A DNA stretch of 20,819 bases, taken from the NCBI GenBank assembly GCA_937901285.1, contig CALCHI010000175.1, positions 1 to 20,819 on the forward strand, given 5' to 3'. The notes below the pieces were generated by a model, which was given only the letters and a program-made list of their open reading frames with translations, had not been told where the DNA came from and did no database searches. Below are positions 16,701 through 20,819 of this stretch, in pieces. Source of the stretch: UBA8437 sp003445035 (GTDB lineage: Bacteria; Planctomycetota; Planctomycetia; Planctomycetales; Planctomycetaceae). Position 1 is the stretch's first letter. Each line of letters starts with the position of its first letter. A program made the translations under genes and the position numbers.

Positions 16701-17096
16701 GCTGATTTGTTTCAGCTGTACCCAGGCCTCCAGTGTGATCGCATCACCGTTGGTGAAATCCAGCGGGCTGTTCTCACCCGGGTCGGAGATCACCAGGTGG
16801 TCGCTGCCGGAGAGACCCACCGAGAGGTTGGTGGCATCGAAAAGCGGATAAAACCGTGGCCGTGGCCCGGCGATGCCCGACTCGACCGACTTCGTCGCTC
16901 GAGCCGGCAATTGTGCCGCACCGTGGTTGGCAAAGGGTGACCCGGGGGTGTTGAACCTCCACCAGGCGACCGGCTTGTCTCGGGAAATCTCAACCTTGTA
17001 CCGGTCTCGCTCCTCCGCCTCGGCGGACCCGGCCGGCAACTGCCAGCCGATGCACATCACGGTCAGCAGAACCGTGAGATGGGTGAGAGTTCGCAT
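13713..17096 (-). CDS. LamG/PA14-like plus DUF1549 and DUF1553 multidomain exported protein
   Basis: This 1127-residue protein has a signal peptide (1-25, ending PAGSAEA). A LamG/concanavalin A-like domain follows (about 40-285: PVAWWRFN, ITLEAWVQL, NAWHHVAVTY, QIDEVAIYRTAL). Next is a PA14-like carbohydrate-binding region (about 340-460: GKYRFVLRARNAARLSIDGRMV). DUF1549 (about 540-735) has LRRLALDTTGVVPT and heme-type motif CARCHDAPYHPF at 705-709. DUF1553 (about 785-1125) has FPHVMVNRLWKRYLG and the NSPEFVF end. Unlike the gene at 3143 it lacks the N-terminal PSCyt1 heme domain; glycan-binding modules stand in its place, so it may bind polysaccharide directly (inference). Start 17096 is chosen for the signal peptide and a GGAG 8 bases upstream. 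The frame stays open much further upstream only because it runs antisense through the divergent sulfatase. It is coupled by ATGA to the DUF1501 gene. Confidence 0.92.
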   Translation of the reverse strand: MRTLTHLTVLLTVMCIGWQLPAGSAEAEERDRYKVEISRDKPVAWWRFNTPGSPFANHGAAQLPARATKSVESGIAGPRPRFYPLFDATNLSVGLSGSDHLVISDPGENSPLDFTNGDAITLEAWVQLKQISGEQNIYLIGKGRTNNPGQKSENQNWALRLTGRQGTARVSFLFRNADNRQGNRNDFHRWIADVGFRPDNAWHHVAVTYVFGKPDSLRGYLDGEPIAGNWDLGGKTTKPPVVDNDEVWIGSTLGGSPGATLSGQIDEVAIYRTALTSMRLATHFQSTRPDTRLAEIPDAKVPGDAILVELLDGVPAKTSWDFPRLRPVERWQQPAAAWVGLPRRYSSEGLIVDRPSPFLLRARSHLKLPAGKYRFVLRARNAARLSIDGRMVASTGFLSRNASGHEKVPPQVVSGRDDLVDLSPGHQQALVDVTLEPAPGDDRLLLLEAFVGGAGVRTELGELLVGVAPEGKPFRLLAGNAADSPGLSEVEWNRYVDAFDRQLVAWNDQRRRTSDPIEREYWKRRHRIARQAVPAPALPGTDMSLGPVDRWLTAAAAKSNESVVGDHTFLRRLALDTTGVVPTRSEIRWFLSRPVATRRGDAITRFLADPRWADHWVGYWQDVLAENPGILKPKLNNTGPFRFWIHDSFRDNKPIDRFVTELVLMKGSRYGGGPAGFAMATENDAPMAAKAHVLGTAFLGVQLKCARCHDAPYHPFRQKQLFNLAAMLNRRPLKLPKTSTIPGGSPSADSPVKVTLKPGTTIDPIWPFAELAGGKLPRGLLRDRTDARERLAALVTSPANHRFPHVMVNRLWKRYLGWAFVDSVEDWNEAKPVYPKLLDYLGRELVRSGYDLKHVARLIFESRAYQRPAHPASTLAGNTPPAPAPVRRRLVAEQIVDSLFVVSGKAMRTEHLTLDPEGRRGSNTFLNLGVPRRSWEFAALSNERDRPALALPAAQSVVDVLMAFGWRESRPHPITLRDGTTTVLQPLALANSSASHRTVVLSDDHALTDLLVTNLSLPEIANLFYLHILSRPATSEERAEVVAVLSPGYSKRRVPGAIKSPPPSSRRLTHVSWSNHLHPDATRIKLELERLVRAGDPPTSRLTAGWRERAEDVIWALVNSPEFVFSP

Positions 17097-17129
17097 CGAG
17101 AGGGCTCCGATGTCCTGGCCGGGTTCTCC

Positions 17130-17159
17130 AGAATAGCCCCGTTGCCGGAGGCTGGTCAA
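17130..17159 (-). promoter_or_regulatory. Candidate promoter TTGACC-18-TATTCT of the LamG/DUF1549/DUF1553 gene
   Basis: On the minus strand TTGACC (17159-17154) is followed by an 18-base spacer and TATTCT (17135-17130), 33 bases before the ATG at 17096. Both hexamers match the sigma-70 consensus at 5 of 6 positions. The -10 has the same flanks, GC before and GG after, as the box ahead of the LRR gene. This is the best promoter match in the window. Confidence 0.55.
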
Positions 17160-17210
17160 TTGCCCTGAACGGTTCCCCGCAGTCCTCGCTGGGCCGTCAC
17201 GTGGACGGGT

Positions 17211-17221
17211 GGCTAGGATGG
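17211..17221 (+). promoter_or_regulatory. -10-like box TAGGAT upstream of the sulfatamidase-like sulfatase
   Basis: GGCTAGGATGG at 17211-17221 (TAGGAT 17214-17219) lies 39 bases before the ATG at 17259. It shares GCTAGGATGG with the box before the gene at 3143. No clear -35 element was seen. It faces away from the TTGACC-TATTCT promoter, so the 162-base gap holds two divergent promoters. Confidence 0.45.
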
Positions 17222-17258
17222 ATCCCGACAACCCCGCTCCTGGCTCGCAGACAATCCC

Positions 17259-18656
17259 ATGTTCCACCCTCGCGTCCCGCTTGTCGCGGCTCTTGTGCTG
17301 AGCCTGTTCGGTACCCCGGCGGTTGCCGATCGCCCAAACATCCTGGTCGTCATCGGTGACGACATCGGCTGGAAGGATTACGGGTGTTACGGCCACCCGT
17401 CGATTCGCACTCCGAACATCGACGCCCTGGCCGCTGCCGGCCTGAAGTTCACCAACGCGTTCCTGACCACCTCGTCGTGCAGTCCCTCGAGAATCAGCAT
17501 TCTCAGCGGCCGGTACCCTCACCAGACCGGAGCCGAGGATCTGCACATGCGGTTGCCTGCCGGCGGGGTGTTCATCTCGACTCCCCTGCGCAAGGCCGGG
17601 TACTTCACCGGCCACATGCTCAAGACCCACTACGGTCCCAACGGGATGAAGCAGTTCGACTGGTACGGCAAAGGGGTGAAGGAGTTCGGGAAGTTTCTCG
17701 ACAAGGCGGAAGCGAAACCGTTCTTCATGTGGGTCGGATTCCGCGACGCGCATCGTCCCTACAAGGCGGGAGCTCTGAAACCGCCTCACGATCCCGCCCA
17801 GGTGGTCGTGCCGCCGTTTCTGGTCGACACGCTCTCGACCCGGCGCGACCTGGCGCTCTACTACGACGAGATCGGCCGGATGGACCGTGACATCGGCCGC
17901 TTGCTGGACGAGTTGAAGAAACGAGGCCGTTTCAAGAACACGTTGGTGGTCTTTCTGGGAGACAACGGCGAGCCGTTTCCGCGGGCCAAGGGCACCGTCT
18001 ACGACTCGGGGATCGGCACACCGCTGGTGGTGTGCTGGCCGGGGCAAATCGCCGCCGCCGGCGTTCACAATGGGCTGACCAGCGTTATTGACCTGGCTCC
18101 GACGTTTGCCGAGGTGGCCGGAATCCGGAAGCCGTCAACGATGGTCGGCCGCAGCCTGTTGCCGGTGCTCAAGGATCCTTCGCAGCCGGGCCGTGAATTC
18201 ATCTTTGCCGAGAGGAACTGGCACAACGCCGACGAACACATCCGCTGCGTCCGGACGCGAACTCACAAGCTGATCACCAACGCGTATCTTGACAGGCCGT
18301 TCGGGCATCCGGCCGACTGCAGTCGCAGCCCGTCGTGGAAGGACCTGCTGGCTGCCAGGGCCGGAGGCCGGATCACCGGGGATCAGCTGCAGATCTTCCG
18401 GGTGCCGCGGCCTGCTGTGGAACTCTACAACGCGGCCAGGGATCCGGGCGAGTTCCACAACCTGGCGGATCAGCCGGCATCAAGCGGTATCCGCAAGCGG
18501 CTGGAACAGGCGCTGGAGACCTGGCGTCAGCAGACAAAAGACTTTCCGGCCAGCCGTCGCCGTCGGGCTGACAATGTCGATCGCGTGACGGGGGTGAAAT
18601 TCACCAGGACGATCGGCCCGCAGGTGAAAGAGGGTAAGCCGAAACCGCTGCGGTGA
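17259..18656 (+). CDS. Sulfatase, heparan N-sulfatase (SGSH)-like
   Basis: This 465-residue exported sulfatase has a signal peptide (1-23, VADRPN cleavage region). RPNILVVIGDDIGWKDYGCYG carries metal ligands Asp34-Asp35, and the canonical formylglycine motif CSPSR is at 74-78 in the context TSSCSPSRISILSGRYPHQTG. A second metal pair, Asp235-Asn236, is in FLGDNGEPFPRAKGTVYDSG. The SSCSPSR...HQ-G-LH pattern and the overall length resemble N-sulfoglucosamine sulfohydrolase-type sulfatases. An N- or O-sulfated amino sugar is therefore a possible substrate, but planctomycete members have diverse targets and this is inference. The C-terminal subdomain ends with VELYNAARDPGEFHNLADQP and a short basic tail. 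It is divergent from the LamG gene (162-base gap) and stands alone on its strand. Its stop is 7 bases from the stop of the opposing PQQ-like gene. Confidence 0.94.
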   Translation: MFHPRVPLVAALVLSLFGTPAVADRPNILVVIGDDIGWKDYGCYGHPSIRTPNIDALAAAGLKFTNAFLTTSSCSPSRISILSGRYPHQTGAEDLHMRLPAGGVFISTPLRKAGYFTGHMLKTHYGPNGMKQFDWYGKGVKEFGKFLDKAEAKPFFMWVGFRDAHRPYKAGALKPPHDPAQVVVPPFLVDTLSTRRDLALYYDEIGRMDRDIGRLLDELKKRGRFKNTLVVFLGDNGEPFPRAKGTVYDSGIGTPLVVCWPGQIAAAGVHNGLTSVIDLAPTFAEVAGIRKPSTMVGRSLLPVLKDPSQPGREFIFAERNWHNADEHIRCVRTRTHKLITNAYLDRPFGHPADCSRSPSWKDLLAARAGGRITGDQLQIFRVPRPAVELYNAARDPGEFHNLADQPASSGIRKRLEQALETWRQQTKDFPASRRRRADNVDRVTGVKFTRTIGPQVKEGKPKPLR

Positions 18657-18660
18657 GCGG
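18645..18660 (+). terminator. Weak hairpin at the sulfatase/PQQ-like convergent junction
   Basis: CCGCT (18645-18649) pairs with AGCGG (18656-18660) around a 6-base loop that holds part of the sulfatase stop codon. No T-run follows on either strand. It may be chance in GC-rich DNA. Confidence 0.2.
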
Positions 18661-18663
18661 TGA

Positions 18664-19902
18664 CTATTCGCTGCCGATCGCGATCAGCTGCGAGTTGGTT
18701 CGCAGTAACAGCTTGCCACCCGAGACGGCCGGGGTGGATTGCGAACGCTCGCCCAGCGGGTTCTTACCCAACAGCTTGTAGACGGGACTGGCTGCGACGA
18801 CGACGACGGTGCCCTTGGCGTCGATGGCGAACAGCCGCCCGTCGACACAGATCGGCGAACCGAAGAATTTCCCACCGATCCGCTGCCGCCAGACCGACTT
18901 GCCGGTCTTCATCGAAATGCAGGAAACGACCCCGATGTCGGCCCACAGGTACATGTGGTCCTGGTAGACCAGTGGCGTGGGAATGTGTGGCACCGATTGC
19001 GATACCCGGAACGCCTCGGTGACCTCGCCGATCTTCTTGCCCGGACGCACGGCCACGATGTTCTTCCTGGCGGTGGTGAAACCGCTGGACCCGATCACCA
19101 GGTCGCCGGCGATGACCGGCGAGGCGATGGCCCGTTGCTTGAACGTCCCGAAGACATCGATCTGCCAGTTCTTGTTTCCGGAGTCGGCCGCCACACCCCA
19201 GATGCCCTGGTAGGAGTGGACGAAGATGATCTCGGCGCCGTGTCCCGGACGGTTGAAGACACACGGCGTGCAGTAGCAGGCGCGTTTGCCGCTGCGAGGA
19301 ACCTTCCACTTGACCTGCCCACTGGCCGCATCAACGGCCAGCAGGAAGCTGGGCCCTTCCTGGTCGTTGCAGAGGTAGACGACCCCATCGTGGACGATCG
19401 GGGAAGCGGCCGGGCCGTGTCCACCCTTGAACGTTCCCAGGGGAATGCGCCAGGACGGTGTGCCATCGTGGCTGTAGGCCAAAAGTGCCGAATCGGTCTT
19501 GGACTGCCAGACGGTGTAGACCCGTTGGGCATCGACGGCTGGCGTGGCCGAGGCGAACGTGTTTTGCCGGTGTTTCTTGTAGCTGGTGAACGGCTCCTCT
19601 TTTTTCCACAGTTCCTTGCCGTCGGTCAACGACAGGCAGACCAGGTGCCGGCGCCCGGAATCGACGTTGGCGGATGTGACGAAGACGCGGTTTCCCCAGA
19701 CGACCGGCGACGACAACCCGGTACCGGGAAGCTTGGCCTGAAAAGCGTAGTCCGCGGTTTTCCACGTCGAGGGGATTCCCTGTACCGCGCTGATGCCGGT
19801 GCCGTTGGGGCCGCGAAAGCGGGTCCATTCCTGGGCGTGGAGGGTCGCTGCTGATGACAGGCAGGTGAAGGCCAGCAGCAATAGACGGATGCGGTCGGGC
19901 AT
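18664..19902 (-). CDS. PQQ-like beta-propeller repeat protein, exported
   Basis: This 412-residue protein has a signal peptide (1-23, LHA-QEW). It then carries the typical opening of planctomycete PQQ-like propellers, WTRFRGPNGTGIS (26-38). Repeated blade motifs follow: SSPVVWGNRVFVTS, LTDGKELWKKEE, ASPIVHDGVVYLCN, AASGQVKWKVP, ASPVIAGDLVIGSSG, MKTGKSVWRQRIGG and STPAVSGGKLLLRT, consistent with a BamB-like eight-bladed propeller filling the whole chain. Enzymatic PQQ dehydrogenases of this fold are longer and carry metal and PQQ ligands that I do not recognise here. A binding or scaffold role, or an uncharacterised redox role, is as likely as catalysis. It starts 45 bases after the stop of the FMN-dependent enzyme on the same strand and is probably in the same transcript. 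Confidence 0.9.
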   Translation of the reverse strand: MPDRIRLLLLAFTCLSSAATLHAQEWTRFRGPNGTGISAVQGIPSTWKTADYAFQAKLPGTGLSSPVVWGNRVFVTSANVDSGRRHLVCLSLTDGKELWKKEEPFTSYKKHRQNTFASATPAVDAQRVYTVWQSKTDSALLAYSHDGTPSWRIPLGTFKGGHGPAASPIVHDGVVYLCNDQEGPSFLLAVDAASGQVKWKVPRSGKRACYCTPCVFNRPGHGAEIIFVHSYQGIWGVAADSGNKNWQIDVFGTFKQRAIASPVIAGDLVIGSSGFTTARKNIVAVRPGKKIGEVTEAFRVSQSVPHIPTPLVYQDHMYLWADIGVVSCISMKTGKSVWRQRIGGKFFGSPICVDGRLFAIDAKGTVVVVAASPVYKLLGKNPLGERSQSTPAVSGGKLLLRTNSQLIAIGSE

Positions 19903-19947
19903 CGTGTCAGGTGTCCTGGTTGTGAGAGTGGCGTGTTGTGGATCGTC

Positions 19948-20819
19948 TCAGTCCACCGGCGGAGCGTCCAGCAGCAGGTTGCTGCTGATGTCCCCGACGT
20001 TGCGGCAGCCACAGGAGATCATCGCGTTTTCGAGTTCTTCGCGGAAGAACTCCAGCATCTGGCCGACACCCTGTTGGCCGGCTGCCGACAGGCTCCAGGC
20101 CTGGGGTCGACCCACCAGTACGGCCCGCGCCCCGAGGGCCAGGGCCTTCAGGACATCGGTTCCGCGGCGGATCCCGCTGTCCAGCAGCAACTCGGCCTTG
20201 CCATCGACTGTTTCGGCGACGCGTTGCATCCGGTCGATCGACGCGGGCATGCCATCCAGCCGACGGCCGCCGTGATTGCTGACTACGATGGCGTCGACGT
20301 CTTCTTTGACCGCACGACGGGCGTCGGCTTCGGTCAACACGCCCTTGACGATCAGTGGCAGCTTCGTGATTCCCCGAAGCCAGTTGAAGACGTCCCAGGA
20401 CATCGACAGCTGCCATGCCCCCTGGTTGAAGGCGTCAAGTTTCTCGGTGGTGATTGAATCGGGCAACGTGTGTCCGATGTCGCGAAGGTGTTTCAGCAAC
20501 ATGTCGCGGGGGACACTGAAACGATTGCGGCGGTCGGCGTCCTTCCGTTCCCCGAGGTCGACGGTGATCACGATCGCGCTGAACCCGGCCGCCTCGACCC
20601 GTTTCACCAGTGACTTGGCGACACCCTTATCCTTGGGCATGTAGACCTGGAACCACTTGGGTCCGTCGCTGGCCGCGGCGACCTCCTCGACGCTGCTGAA
20701 GCAGCTGCTGCTGACGGCACAGATCGTGCCGGCGTCCCGGGCCGCCCGGGCGGATGCCGGGGCCCCGTCGGGGTGGAACATCCTCAGGCCCGCCACCGGG
20801 GCCAGCATCACGGGCATGT
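19948..20819 (-). CDS. FMN-dependent alpha-hydroxy-acid oxidase/dehydrogenase (5' end outside window)
   Basis: The visible 289 residues are most of an FMN-dependent (S)-2-hydroxy-acid oxidase/dehydrogenase (glycolate or lactate oxidase family). It oxidises 2-hydroxy acids to 2-oxo acids, passing electrons to O2 or a quinone/cytochrome. The first visible Met is internal: it begins the conserved MPVMLAP strand, which in full-length members (about 350-390 residues) is preceded by some 70-90 residues, so the true start lies beyond base 20819. Flavin and active-site residues are present: WFQVYM (Gln57), VITVD, Lys158 in LIVKGVLT, catalytic His182 and Arg185 in SNHGGRRLDG, and the FMN phosphate site LLDSGIRRGTDVLKALALGARAVLVGRP. 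No signal peptide is visible in this part; members are usually cytoplasmic. The substrate cannot be told from the sequence. It precedes the PQQ-like gene by 45 bases. Confidence 0.93.
   Translation of the reverse strand, partial: MPVMLAPVAGLRMFHPDGAPASARAARDAGTICAVSSSCFSSVEEVAAASDGPKWFQVYMPKDKGVAKSLVKRVEAAGFSAIVITVDLGERKDADRRNRFSVPRDMLLKHLRDIGHTLPDSITTEKLDAFNQGAWQLSMSWDVFNWLRGITKLPLIVKGVLTEADARRAVKEDVDAIVVSNHGGRRLDGMPASIDRMQRVAETVDGKAELLLDSGIRRGTDVLKALALGARAVLVGRPQAWSLSAAGQQGVGQMLEFFREELENAMISCGCRNVGDISSNLLLDAPPVD

Noticed and set aside
17097..18068. N-terminal extension of the LamG/DUF1549/DUF1553 frame up to 18068
   Set aside because: The extension is antisense to the sulfatase at 17259 and crosses the divergent promoter region. 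A proper signal peptide, a GGAG and a promoter fit the start at 17096.
1..20819. tRNA, rRNA, CRISPR array, insertion sequence, phage or toxin-antitoxin genes
   Set aside because: No direct-repeat array, transposase motif, terminal inverted repeats or RNA gene signature was seen. Gaps between genes are at most about 170 bases and are explained by promoters or operon spacers.

Overview
The window is visibly GC-rich and almost entirely coding. Its gene content points to a planctomycete (phylum Planctomycetota), probably a polysaccharide-degrading, marine-type lineage. The evidence is three sulfatases, two copies of the DUF1549/DUF1553 cytochrome plus DUF1501 gene pair, a PVC-type membrane-bound dehydrogenase with a C-terminal heme domain, a PQQ-like propeller protein and an exported leucine-rich-repeat protein. 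This combination is typical of Planctomycetota/PVC genomes. Genus or family cannot be settled from the sequence alone.

Layout. (1) 1-816, +: C-terminal part of a sulfatase cut by the window edge. (2) 2970-820, -: an exported, C-terminally anchored LRR protein followed by a glutathione peroxidase-like lipoprotein. The peroxidase frame is interrupted by one TGA exactly at the catalytic Cys/Sec position and is best read as a selenoprotein. (3) 3143-9401, +: a probable three-gene operon of diheme-motif cytochrome (PSCyt1-DUF1549-DUF1553), Tat-exported DUF1501 protein and a 706-residue arylsulfatase. (4) 17096-9417, -: a LamG/PA14-like-DUF1549-DUF1553 protein, a translationally coupled Tat-exported DUF1501 protein, and a 967-residue PVC dehydrogenase/cytochrome c. 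(5) 17259-18656, +: a heparan N-sulfatase-like sulfatase. (6) 20819-18664, -: an FMN-dependent alpha-hydroxy-acid oxidase/dehydrogenase (5' end outside the window) followed by a PQQ-like beta-propeller protein.

Almost every protein carries a Sec, Tat or lipoprotein-type export signal. The window therefore encodes mainly extracytoplasmic machinery: sulfatases that remove sulfate from glycans, and c-type-heme and propeller proteins that probably handle oxidation and electron transfer on the same substrates. That joint role is inference. The DUF1549/DUF1553 and DUF1501 families have no firmly established reaction.

There is no gene-free stretch longer than about 170 bases. I saw no tRNA, rRNA, CRISPR array, insertion sequence or phage gene. 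The two divergent intergenic regions (2971-3142 and 17097-17258) and the gap at 12321-12399 carry recurring -10-like boxes (TATACT, TATTCT, TAGGAT). The three convergent junctions leave only 3, 15 and 7 bases between stop codons. The most noteworthy item is the apparent selenocysteine glutathione peroxidase lipoprotein with a SECIS-like hairpin just after its UGA.
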